From: JAAYBY01 sp964654125
GTDB taxonomy: Bacteria > Bacillota > Clostridia > Saccharofermentanales > UBA5734
DNA: 54,467 nucleotides
Direction: 5' to 3'
Assembly: GCA_964654125.1 (NCBI GenBank)
Contig: CAZZGG010000006.1
Location: 1 to 54,467 of the forward strand
Shown here: one piece after another, positions 7,284-15,507 of the stretch
How the letters are laid out: every line of letters begins with the position of its first letter
Numbering within the stretch: the first letter of the stretch is position 1
Notes under the pieces: model-generated
What the model saw: only the letters and a program-made list of their open reading frames with translations
Databases searched by the model: none
Told to the model about the DNA's origin: nothing
Made by a program: the position numbers and the translations under genes

Positions 7284-8956
7284 CTTATGTCACTCCTTCC
7301 TTGACTAGAAATCAGACGGGCACCCAAATTACTTGGCGCAACCTGATCCTGATAGCGGACCAGGACAGCCGGGATATCTCTGGCTGGCTGCCGGGCTGCT
7401 GGACGGGCCAGAAATTCTGCCTCGTCACAAAGAACATCAACTGTTCCAGCTGGGATGTCTATCCTAATCAGGTCGCCTTCTTGAACCCGGGCCAGCGGAC
7501 CGCCTCCAGCCGCTTCCGGACAGATATGCCCGATTGAGGCTCCACGGGTGGCCCCGGAAAAGCGCCCGTCTGTGATCAGGGCTACGCTGCTGTCCAGGCC
7601 TAAGCCGGCCAGGGCGCTGGTTGGTGTCAGCATCTCCCGCATGCCCGGCCCGCCGCGCGGCCCTTCAAAACGGATCACCACAACGTCACCTGGCTTGATT
7701 GCGTCAGCAAAGATCGCCTCAGTCACCGCTTCCTCACTGTCAAAGACCCGCGCCGGCCCTTCGTGCTGCAGCATATTTTGAGCCACTGCACCTTTTTTAA
7801 CAACGCAGCCACCCGGAGCCAGATTGCCAAATAAAACAGCCAAGCCGCCATCTGCGCCATAAGGCTGGGTTAGGGGCCGGATCACCTGGCCATCTGCACC
7901 GGCCAAACCAGCCAGCCTGGCCCCGATTGTCCCGTCAACCGACGGGTTGGCCAGGTCCAGCAGGCCGCCCTTGGCCAGCTCTGCCATGACAGCACTGATG
8001 CCACCTTTTTGATCAAGGTCGGTGATAAAGTCCGGGCCGGCTGGATTAAGGCTGCACAGCTGGGGGGTCTTTTTACTGACCTGGCCAATCTCAGCCAGTT
8101 CCAGCTCATAGCCGGCATCGCGGGCTATGGCCAGGAGATGCAAAACAGAATTGGTCGAACCGCCCAAGGCCATATCAACTTTCAGGGCATTGGTCAGGCC
8201 GGCTGGGGTCATGATCTGGCGGGCAGTAACATTATCTTTGAGCAGCTTGACAATCTGCCTGCCACTTTGCCGGGCCAGGCGGCGTCTTTGGCTGTAGACA
8301 GCTGCTACAGTGCCACTGCCAGGCAGGGCCAGGCCCAGAGCCTCGGTCAGGCAGTTCATGGTGTTGGCTGTATACATACCACTGCAACTGCCACAGGTGG
8401 GACAAGCGGAAAGCTCCATCTGGCTTAATTCCCTGTCACTGAGCCGGCCGGCAGCATGGCTGCCCACCGCCTCAAACATATCAGAAAGACCAATGCGGCG
8501 CTCCCGGTCCTGACCGGGCAGCATGGGCCCGCCACTGATGAAAATACAGGGCAGGTCCAGGCGGGCTGCAGCCATCAGCATACCCGGCACCACCTTGTCA
8601 CAGCTGGGTATAAAAACCACAGCATCAAAGGCATGGGCCCTCAGCATCATCTCACAGCTGTCAGCGATCAGGTCGCGGCTGGGTAAAGAATAGCTCATGC
8701 CGCTGTGGTTCATGGCCAGGCCATCACAGATGGCGATAGCCGGGAATTCAAAAGGCACGGCACCCTCACTGCGGATTCCTTCCTTGACAGCGTCAGTCAA
8801 GGAACGCAGATGGATATGGCCCGGTACAATCTCATTGAAAGAGTTGACCACAGCGATAAAGGGCTGATCCATCTCTTCCCTGGTCAGGCCCAGGGCATAG
8901 AGCAAGGAGCGGTGTGGGGCCCGGGCCGGTGATTTTTTAATTGCATCACTAGACAT
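7280..8956 (-). CDS. ilvD: Dihydroxy-acid dehydratase
   Basis: 558 residues. Iron-sulfur ligands are expected at C119 (PSCDKVVPG) and C191 (CPTCGSCSG). The site near residue 46 reads PGHIHL, without the extra cysteine of the oxygen-stable [2Fe-2S] group; this suggests an oxygen-sensitive [4Fe-4S] enzyme, an inference from family knowledge. It dehydrates dihydroxyisovalerate and dihydroxymethylvalerate. The start is four bases after leuB and the ribosome site lies within the leuB end, showing tight coupling. Confidence 0.97.
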   Translation of the reverse strand: MSSDAIKKSPARAPHRSLLYALGLTREEMDQPFIAVVNSFNEIVPGHIHLRSLTDAVKEGIRSEGAVPFEFPAIAICDGLAMNHSGMSYSLPSRDLIADSCEMMLRAHAFDAVVFIPSCDKVVPGMLMAAARLDLPCIFISGGPMLPGQDRERRIGLSDMFEAVGSHAAGRLSDRELSQMELSACPTCGSCSGMYTANTMNCLTEALGLALPGSGTVAAVYSQRRRLARQSGRQIVKLLKDNVTARQIMTPAGLTNALKVDMALGGSTNSVLHLLAIARDAGYELELAEIGQVSKKTPQLCSLNPAGPDFITDLDQKGGISAVMAELAKGGLLDLANPSVDGTIGARLAGLAGADGQVIRPLTQPYGADGGLAVLFGNLAPGGCVVKKGAVAQNMLQHEGPARVFDSEEAVTEAIFADAIKPGDVVVIRFEGPRGGPGMREMLTPTSALAGLGLDSSVALITDGRFSGATRGASIGHICPEAAGGGPLARVQEGDLIRIDIPAGTVDVLCDEAEFLARPAARQPARDIPAVLVRYQDQVAPSNLGARLISSQGRSDIR

Positions 8957-8960
8957 GATT

Positions 8961-10061
8961 TTATTTTCCCTTCTTTGCCTCTAGAGCCGCTGCCACCAGC
9001 TGGCTCATCTCTTCCGTACCGACCAGTTTTTCCTCCGGCGCCTGGGCTGCTATATCCCCTGTCCTGTACCCGTCCGCCAGCACTTGATCCACGGCCGCCT
9101 GAATAGCAGCAGCTTCCTTTGCCAGCCCCAGGGAAAGGCGCAGCATCATGGCGGCGGACAGGATGGCAGCTAAAGGATTGGCCAGGTCGCGGCCGGCAAT
9201 ATCCGGTGCAGAGCCATGCACAGGCTCGTAAAGGCCGGGGCTGCCGGGCTCACCTATTGAAGCAGAAGGTAAAAGACCGATTGAACCGGTGATCATGCCG
9301 GCTTCGTCTGACAAAATATCGCCAAACATATTGCTGGCTACCAGTACATCAAAAGAATCCGGCCGGCGGATCAATTGCATGGAAGCATTGTCCACATAAA
9401 GGTGGTCTAAGGTCACATCGGGAAAGTCTGCTGCAACTTTAATGACTGTCTCGCGCCAGAGCCGGGAGCTTTCCAGTACATTGGCCTTGTCGACACTGGT
9501 CAAATGGCTGCGCCGGCTGCGGGCCAGCATAAAGGCTGTCCGGGCGATTCTTTCCACTTCAAAAACACTGTAGCTTTCCGTATCATAGGCCTCCGGGCCC
9601 ATGGCACCTTCACGCCGGCCCCTGTCCCCGAAATAAATTCCTCCGGTCAGCTCCCGCACAAAAACAAGGTCGATCCCGCGGCTGGCAATCTGGGGATGGA
9701 GCGGGCTGGCACCGGCCAGGGGCTGGTAGAGCACCGCCGGACGCAGGTTGGCATAAAGGCCCAGGGCTGAGCGCAGGCCTAAAAGCGCCCGTTCCGGTCT
9801 CTTATCTCCGGGCAGATCCTCCCAGCGCGGCCCGCCCACAGCGCCTAAAAGCACTGCCTGGCTGTTGCGGCAGCCAGCCACAGTGGCTGCCGGCAGGGGT
9901 TCTCCGGTGGCATCAATGGCTATGCCACCAGCCAGCAGCTCATCAAATTTGAAAACATGATCATATTGTTTGCCAAGCTGGTCCAGCACCAGCCTGGTGG
10001 CATTGACCACCTCCGGCCCTATCCCATCACCCGGTATAACAGCAATTTTGAATTTTGCCAT
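8961..10061 (-). CDS. leuB: 3-isopropylmalate dehydrogenase family protein (also acts on methylmalate)
   Basis: 366 residues. The N-terminal GDGIGPEV and the C-terminal signature around ASNMFGDILSDEAG are those of the beta-decarboxylating dehydrogenases. The active-site arginines and the YVDNASMQL segment, with Asp ligands for the divalent metal, are present. The enzyme oxidises and decarboxylates 3-isopropylmalate; the same family oxidises erythro-3-methylmalate to 2-oxobutyrate. Because it is in one operon with citramalate synthase, the methylmalate reaction is likely at least part of its job. Confidence 0.95.
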   Translation of the reverse strand: MAKFKIAVIPGDGIGPEVVNATRLVLDQLGKQYDHVFKFDELLAGGIAIDATGEPLPAATVAGCRNSQAVLLGAVGGPRWEDLPGDKRPERALLGLRSALGLYANLRPAVLYQPLAGASPLHPQIASRGIDLVFVRELTGGIYFGDRGRREGAMGPEAYDTESYSVFEVERIARTAFMLARSRRSHLTSVDKANVLESSRLWRETVIKVAADFPDVTLDHLYVDNASMQLIRRPDSFDVLVASNMFGDILSDEAGMITGSIGLLPSASIGEPGSPGLYEPVHGSAPDIAGRDLANPLAAILSAAMMLRLSLGLAKEAAAIQAAVDQVLADGYRTGDIAAQAPEEKLVGTEEMSQLVAAALEAKKGK

Positions 10062-10072
10062 GATTTACTCCT

Positions 10073-10561
10073 TTAATCCTGCTTTTGCAAGGTGCCCATC
10101 AGGCCATCAGCAGCAATGATCTTTTCAATAAAAGCCGGATAGGGCTGGGCCTGGTAGCTCTCGCCACTGGTCAGATTTTTGATTTCACCGCTGGCAAAAT
10201 CAAGCTCCAGCTCATCACCATCATTGATCTTTTCCGCCGCTTCAGCACATTCTAGAATCGGCAAGCCCATATTGATAGCATTACGGAAAAATATCCGGGC
10301 AAAACTAGGTGCGATTACACAGCTGACACCACAGGCCTTAATCGCAATGGGGGCGTGTTCTCTTGATGAACCACAGCCGAAGTTCTTCCCGGCCACGATG
10401 ATATCACCTGCTTCTACTCTTTGCACAAAGGTCTTGTCTAGGTCTTCCAGACAATGCTTGGCCAGTTCAGCCGGCTCAGATCGGTTCAGGTAGCGGGCCG
10501 GGATGATCACATCTGTATCAACATTGGCCCCATATTTAAAAACTTTTCCTTTAACACTCAT
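10073..10561 (-). CDS. leuD: 3-isopropylmalate/citramalate isomerase small subunit
   Basis: 162 residues, the short archaeal/Clostridia-type LeuD rather than the 200-residue enterobacterial form. The swivelling-domain motif GKNFGCGSSREHAP is conserved. It forms the isomerase with LeuC, moving the hydroxyl of isopropylmalate or citramalate through a dehydrated intermediate. It starts 12 bases after leuC. Confidence 0.96.
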   Translation of the reverse strand: MSVKGKVFKYGANVDTDVIIPARYLNRSEPAELAKHCLEDLDKTFVQRVEAGDIIVAGKNFGCGSSREHAPIAIKACGVSCVIAPSFARIFFRNAINMGLPILECAEAAEKINDGDELELDFASGEIKNLTSGESYQAQPYPAFIEKIIAADGLMGTLQKQD

Positions 10562-10573
10562 CTAGGTACCTCC

Positions 10574-11854
10574 TCAAAGCTCAGCTGTACCGGCAACCCG
10601 GCCCAGGACGGCCGATGCGCAGGCAACCGGCACACCAGCCAGATAGACTTCTGATTCAGGATGGCCCATGCGGCCGACAAAATTGCGGTTGGTTGTGGAG
10701 ACACAACGTTCCCCAGCAGCCAGGATGCCCATATGGCCACCCAGGCAAGGTCCGCAGGTCGGTGCACTGATCACGGCTCCGGCATCAGCAAAAATGGCCA
10801 GCAGCCCTTCTGCCAAAGCTTCGCGCCAGACTCTTTGTGAGCCGGGCAGGATGATCAGGCGCACACCCTTGGCCACAGTGCGGCCTTTAAGGTAATGGGC
10901 GGCCAGGCGCATGTCCTCCAGCCTGCCATTGGTGCAGGACCCGATCACCACCTGGTCAATGGCTATCTTGCCAAAGCTGCCCACCTGACGGGTGTTTTCC
11001 GGCAGATGAGGAAAGGCCACAGTCTGGCTCAGCTGGTCCAGGTCAAGCTGGATTGTCCTGCTGTAGGCAGCATCAGGGTCGGCAGTGTAGCTTTGATAAT
11101 CACCTGCTGCCAAAGCCTGAGTAGCATACTGGGCCAGGTATTGTAAGGTCAGGTCATCGACCGGGAAAATCCCGTTTTTCGCACCTGCTTCAATCGCCAT
11201 ATTACAGATAGTCAAGCGCTCAGCCATGCTGAGACCTGCCACACCAGGGCCACTGTATTCCAGGGACTGGTAAAGGGCCCCGTCCACCCCGATCTGGCCG
11301 ATCAGGTGCAGGACCAGGTCCTTGCCTGTGACAGCCTCCGGCAGTTGGCCGGAAAGCTCCACCTTGATGGCTTCCGGCACGCGGAACCAGGTTTTACCAC
11401 TGGCCATGGCATAGGCCAGGTCGGTACTGCCCACACCAGTGGCAAAAGCACCCAGGGCACCATAAGTGCAGGTGTGCGAATCGGCCCCGATGATGGCCTT
11501 GCCGGGCTGGACCAGGCCATTTTCCGGCAAGATGACATGCTCTACACCCATGCCTGGCTCACCTTGCTCATAATAATGCTCCAGCTGCTGCTCTTTAGCA
11601 AAACGGCGCATCTTAGCACAGTGCTCGGCTGACTGGATGTCTTTATTGGGTGTGAAGTGGTCCGGCACCAAAACCACTTTTTTCTTATCAAACACTTCTG
11701 TTAAACCGGCTTTTTTAAAAATATCGATTGCCGGTGGTGCGGTTATGTCATTGCCCAGCACCAGATCCAGTCCCGCTTCAATCAGCTGACCGGCCTGGAC
11801 TTGGCTTGCCCCGGCATGTGCTGCCAGAATCTTTTGTGTCATTGTCATGGCCAT
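10574..11854 (-). CDS. leuC: 3-isopropylmalate/citramalate isomerase large subunit
   Basis: 426 residues, the HacA/LeuC-2 type. The [4Fe-4S] ligands are in GSCTNGR (about residue 300) and in CGPCLGG (about 363), and the GADSHTCTYGALG segment is the substrate-site signature. It is an aconitase-family dehydratase working with LeuD. It follows cimA by three bases, which supports use on citramalate. Confidence 0.96.
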   Translation of the reverse strand: MAMTMTQKILAAHAGASQVQAGQLIEAGLDLVLGNDITAPPAIDIFKKAGLTEVFDKKKVVLVPDHFTPNKDIQSAEHCAKMRRFAKEQQLEHYYEQGEPGMGVEHVILPENGLVQPGKAIIGADSHTCTYGALGAFATGVGSTDLAYAMASGKTWFRVPEAIKVELSGQLPEAVTGKDLVLHLIGQIGVDGALYQSLEYSGPGVAGLSMAERLTICNMAIEAGAKNGIFPVDDLTLQYLAQYATQALAAGDYQSYTADPDAAYSRTIQLDLDQLSQTVAFPHLPENTRQVGSFGKIAIDQVVIGSCTNGRLEDMRLAAHYLKGRTVAKGVRLIILPGSQRVWREALAEGLLAIFADAGAVISAPTCGPCLGGHMGILAAGERCVSTTNRNFVGRMGHPESEVYLAGVPVACASAVLGRVAGTAEL

Positions 11855-11857
11855 AAT

Positions 11858-13447
11858 TTATTCCTCCCAGCCAAGTTGGCGGCGCATTAACTTATATTCC
11901 AATGAATCAACCAGCGCCAGCCAGGATGCTTCCAATATATCGGTTGATACTCCAACGGTGTTCCAGATCCGCCGGCCATCTGTTGACTCAATCAGGGTCC
12001 TGACACAAGAGGCAGTGGCCTCAGCGTTGATCACCCTGACCTTAAAGTCGGTCAAGCGGACATGGGTCAGTTCCGGATAAAAAACCTCCATCGCTTTTTT
12101 GAGGGCCTGGTCCATGGCATTGACCGGTCCTTCCCCTTCAGCTGCTGTGGCCTCACCGACCCCGTCAACCAGGATCTTGATATAGGTGTAGGCACTGTAG
12201 CTGCCCGAGCGCGGCTGTTCACTGGCAATCCGCAGTTTTTCCAGGTTGAAGAAAGGCTGGTAAAGACCCAGTTCCTTACAGACCAGCAGTTCCAGTGATG
12301 CTTCCGCACCTTCAAACTGGTAGCCGCTGTGTTCCATGTCCTTGAGTTTTTGCAAGACCAGGCCAACCTGCGGTGCATCGCGTTCCAGGCCGGGGTCAAC
12401 CCGATGGACTATGTCCAGGACAGCTGAGCGGCCGGAGACCTCAGAGAGCAGGAAGCGGCGGCTGTTGCCGACCAGCTCCGGTTCGACATGCTCAAAGGTC
12501 TGGGGATTTTTCTTGACCCCGTCAACATGCATACCGCCCTTGTGGGAAAAGGCGGACATCCCAACATAGGGCTCGCCGCCCGGCAAGGTCACATTGGCAA
12601 TATCAGCCATGCGCCGGGCCAGCGGGGCCAACAGCTGCAGATTTTGCGGCGGGATGCAGGCCAACTGGTATTTCAGTTCCAGGTTGGCAATGATTGTTGA
12701 TAAATTAGCATTGCCGCAGCGTTCGCCAATTCCGTTCAAGGTGCCCTGGACATGCCTGGCCCCCGCCCGTACTGCGGCTAAAGACCCGGCCACTGCCAGG
12801 CCAGTGTCATTATGGCAATGGATACCGATTTTAACACCAGGCAGCAGCTCGACAATTTCTTTAGTGTAGTGGTAGATATCCTCCGGCATGGTGGCACCAT
12901 TGGTGTCACACAGGCAGATGACAGACGCTCCGCCGGCAGCAGCTGCTTCCAGGCATTTTTTGGCATAATCCGGATTGGCCTGCCTGGCCTCAAAATAATG
13001 CTCGGCATCGAAAATGAGTTCCCTGCCCTGGTCCTTGCAGTAGGCGATGGTCTCTTCGATCATGGCCAGATTCTCCTTCATGGAGCAGCGCAGGATTTCC
13101 TTGACCTCCAAATCCCAGACCTTGCCAAAAATAACAATAACTGGTGTGCCGGCTGCCAACAGGTCAGCCAGGCCTTCATCTTCAGCCACGGCCATCTTCT
13201 TACGCCTGGTCGGTCCAAAGGCGGCCATCCGGCTGCCGGCCAGATCGGGGCTTTCTGCTTTCAGGCGCTGATAAAACTCTCTGTCTTTGGGATTGGAGCC
13301 GGGGTTGCCGGCTTCGATATAACCCACACCTAGTTCAACCAAGGTGTCGACAACCTGGAACTTATCATTGACTGAAAAGGAAATCCCTTCCGCCTGAGCA
13401 CCATCGCGCAGTGTGGTATCCAGTATTTCGATGTCTGCAACAAACAT
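11858..13447 (-). CDS. cimA: (R)-citramalate synthase
   Basis: 529 residues. A DRE-TIM aldolase domain begins with DTTLRDGAQAEGISFS (about residues 9-24); the EAGNPGSNPKD segment and the HCHNDTGLAVA metal-binding region follow. A C-terminal LeuA-type dimer/allosteric domain covers about 390-520. The AQAEGISFS wording and the NPGSNPKD segment are characteristic of CimA rather than 2-isopropylmalate synthase. It condenses pyruvate with acetyl-CoA, the first step of threonine-independent isoleucine synthesis. It heads an operon with leuC, leuD, leuB, ilvD and ilvB. The ribosome site is AGGTG. Confidence 0.93.
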   Translation of the reverse strand: MFVADIEILDTTLRDGAQAEGISFSVNDKFQVVDTLVELGVGYIEAGNPGSNPKDREFYQRLKAESPDLAGSRMAAFGPTRRKKMAVAEDEGLADLLAAGTPVIVIFGKVWDLEVKEILRCSMKENLAMIEETIAYCKDQGRELIFDAEHYFEARQANPDYAKKCLEAAAAGGASVICLCDTNGATMPEDIYHYTKEIVELLPGVKIGIHCHNDTGLAVAGSLAAVRAGARHVQGTLNGIGERCGNANLSTIIANLELKYQLACIPPQNLQLLAPLARRMADIANVTLPGGEPYVGMSAFSHKGGMHVDGVKKNPQTFEHVEPELVGNSRRFLLSEVSGRSAVLDIVHRVDPGLERDAPQVGLVLQKLKDMEHSGYQFEGAEASLELLVCKELGLYQPFFNLEKLRIASEQPRSGSYSAYTYIKILVDGVGEATAAEGEGPVNAMDQALKKAMEVFYPELTHVRLTDFKVRVINAEATASCVRTLIESTDGRRIWNTVGVSTDILEASWLALVDSLEYKLMRRQLGWEE

Positions 13448-13500
13448 TAATTTTCACCTCATCTTAAGGGTCATCATCGCTTATGAACTCCATTTTAGAC

Positions 13501-13529
13501 AATATACGGATGCTCGCAGCTTTATGCAA
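13501..13529 (-). promoter_or_regulatory. Promoter of the cimA-leuCDB-ilvDB operon
   Basis: TTGCAT (13524-13529) and TATATT (13501-13506) are separated by exactly 17 bases. The predicted leader is only about 45 bases, too short for a T-box or a leader-peptide attenuator, so control is more likely by a DNA-binding protein. Confidence 0.75.
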
Positions 13530-13589
13530 GCACAGAGGCGGTCTTTTTCTTCACACTTTCTGCTGATTGTAGGCCTGAACCCTCAAATG

Positions 13590-13598
13590 TGCTATACT
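13590..13598 (+). promoter_or_regulatory. Extended -10 promoter for the ABC-F gene
   Basis: TGCTATACT forms an extended -10 element 32 bases before the start codon. No good -35 is seen at the usual distance, which is common for extended -10 promoters. Confidence 0.55.
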
Positions 13599-13629
13599 TG
13601 CCTGCGTAAAAGACAGTGGGAGTGACAAA

Positions 13630-15507
13630 ATGAGTTTACTGACTGTGACCGGAATCAGCAAGCAGTATTTTGGTCGCCAGGTATTAGATCAGCTTTCCTT
13701 GAGGCTTGACTGGAATGACCGCTTTTGCCTGATCGGCAACAACGGGGCCGGCAAGACAACCTTGCTGCGCCTGATCAGCGGCTTGGAAACAGCCGATGCA
13801 GGCCAGATCCAGCTGGCGTCAGCCGCTATCTTGGGCTATCTGCCCCAAAAGTTGCCAGCCAGCCCGACCGAGCAGGAAAAAGCTTGGCTCAGCCCGCATA
13901 TCCTCCAACTGGAAAAAGAGCTGCAGCAGGCAGAAGCTGGCCTGGCCGATCTCAAACAGAAAGAAAACCAGCTTGAGCTGCCCAGGGCCCTGGCCCACTA
14001 TGCCAGCCTGACTGCCAGCTACGAGGCAGCTGGCGGTTATGAGCACCGCCACCGCCTGGCCGAGGCTTTGCGGGGCTTAGGCCTGGCTGAGGATGTGCTG
14101 AGCCGGCCCCTGGCAACCTACTCGGGCGGTGAACGCATGCGGGTGGCACTGGCCCGCCTGCTCATCACTGAACCAGACCTGCTCTTGCTGGATGAACCGA
14201 CCAACCATCTGGATTTTGCCGGCCTAGAGTGGCTGGAAGACTATCTTTTAAAGTTCAAAGGTGCCGTCCTCATGATCTCCCATGACCGCCAGTTTATTGA
14301 TAAGGTGGCCAGTTCAGTATGTGAGCTGGCCGGTGGCCGCCTGACAGTTTATCCAGGTGGCTACAGCAATTATCACCAGCTGGCCCAGACTGCCTCTGCC
14401 CAAAGGGAAAAAGAGATCAAGCAACTGGGTGCGGAGATTGAACGCCAGGAGGAGATTGCCCAGACCTTGCGTTCGCACCGCAAGATGGCTTCCTACCATG
14501 CCCGGCAAAGAATCGCCCGCAGCCTGGCTGATCGCTTAAAAGAGATCAGCCAAAAAAAGAGCAGCAACGAGCGCTTAAACTTTCACTTCCTCCCGGAAGA
14601 GAATAAAAGCGACCGCAACAGGATCCTGCTCCGGGCTGACAATGTCAGTGGCGGTTATAACAATCCCTTATTTGAAAATGTCTCTTTCAATCTGACGGCC
14701 AGAGGCCGGATCTGCATCTGCGGGCCCAATGGCTGTGGCAAGACAACTTTATTGAATTTATTCCGCACCGGAGCTAACTTGTTGGCTGGCCAGGTTTTTT
14801 TATCCGGCAGTATCAGCTGTGCCTATCTGGGTCAGCTGGTGGAATTTGCCAATGAAGAAGAGCAGGTCCTGGCCGAGATCCTGGCCCGGGGCGGACAAAA
14901 TGAGACCCAGGCCCGCAATCTTCTGGCCGCTTATGGTTTTACCGGTAACTCTGTTTATAAGCAGATCAAAGTACTGAGCGGCGGAGAAAGATCCCGCCTT
15001 TATCTGGCAGCCCTGCTTTTGGAAAAACCGCAATTGCTTTTCCTTGATGAACCGACCAATCATCTGGACATCCAGTCGCGCGAGGTCCTGGAAAAAGCCC
15101 TGCAGGATTTCCCCGGGGCTATTTTGGCTGTCAGTCATGACCGGACTTTTATCGACAAATGCAGCGATCAGGTGCTGGGTTTTAGTGGCAACCAGGTCAA
15201 GCTCTATGCTTCTTTTGCCGCCTACCGGGCCTCACTCGTTCAACAAGTCCCGCCCCAGCCACCGCCAGCAAGCCGGCCCAAGCCGAAAAATGAACGCCAG
15301 AGCAGGGCTGAAATCAGGCGGCAGCAGGCCCGTGACCAGGAGACACTGCGCCAGACTGAAAAAGAAATTACCCGGCTGGAAGCGGAAAAAGTCCGGTTGG
15401 AGGCAGCTTTTTCAGCTGATAGCAAACCGGACATTTATGCAGAATATGCCCAGGTCCTGGCGGACCTGGATCATCTTTACGAACTTTATCTGGACCTGGC
15501 TGACTGA
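13630..15507 (+). CDS. ABC-F family ATP-binding protein
   Basis: 625 residues with two ABC domains and no membrane segment. Domain 1 has Walker A GNNGAGKTT (36-44), signature YSGGERMR and Walker B LLLLDEPTNHLD. Domain 2 has GPNGCGKTT near 361, LSGGERSR and LLFLDEPTNHLD. A charged linker of about 70 residues separates them, and the C-terminus is a Lys/Glu-rich coiled coil as in Uup and YdiF. ABC-F proteins act on the ribosome, either relieving stalls or giving antibiotic protection; which applies cannot be told from sequence alone. It stands alone, divergent from cimA and convergent with the wall-protein gene. Confidence 0.93.
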   Translation: MSLLTVTGISKQYFGRQVLDQLSLRLDWNDRFCLIGNNGAGKTTLLRLISGLETADAGQIQLASAAILGYLPQKLPASPTEQEKAWLSPHILQLEKELQQAEAGLADLKQKENQLELPRALAHYASLTASYEAAGGYEHRHRLAEALRGLGLAEDVLSRPLATYSGGERMRVALARLLITEPDLLLLDEPTNHLDFAGLEWLEDYLLKFKGAVLMISHDRQFIDKVASSVCELAGGRLTVYPGGYSNYHQLAQTASAQREKEIKQLGAEIERQEEIAQTLRSHRKMASYHARQRIARSLADRLKEISQKKSSNERLNFHFLPEENKSDRNRILLRADNVSGGYNNPLFENVSFNLTARGRICICGPNGCGKTTLLNLFRTGANLLAGQVFLSGSISCAYLGQLVEFANEEEQVLAEILARGGQNETQARNLLAAYGFTGNSVYKQIKVLSGGERSRLYLAALLLEKPQLLFLDEPTNHLDIQSREVLEKALQDFPGAILAVSHDRTFIDKCSDQVLGFSGNQVKLYASFAAYRASLVQQVPPQPPPASRPKPKNERQSRAEIRRQQARDQETLRQTEKEITRLEAEKVRLEAAFSADSKPDIYAEYAQVLADLDHLYELYLDLAD

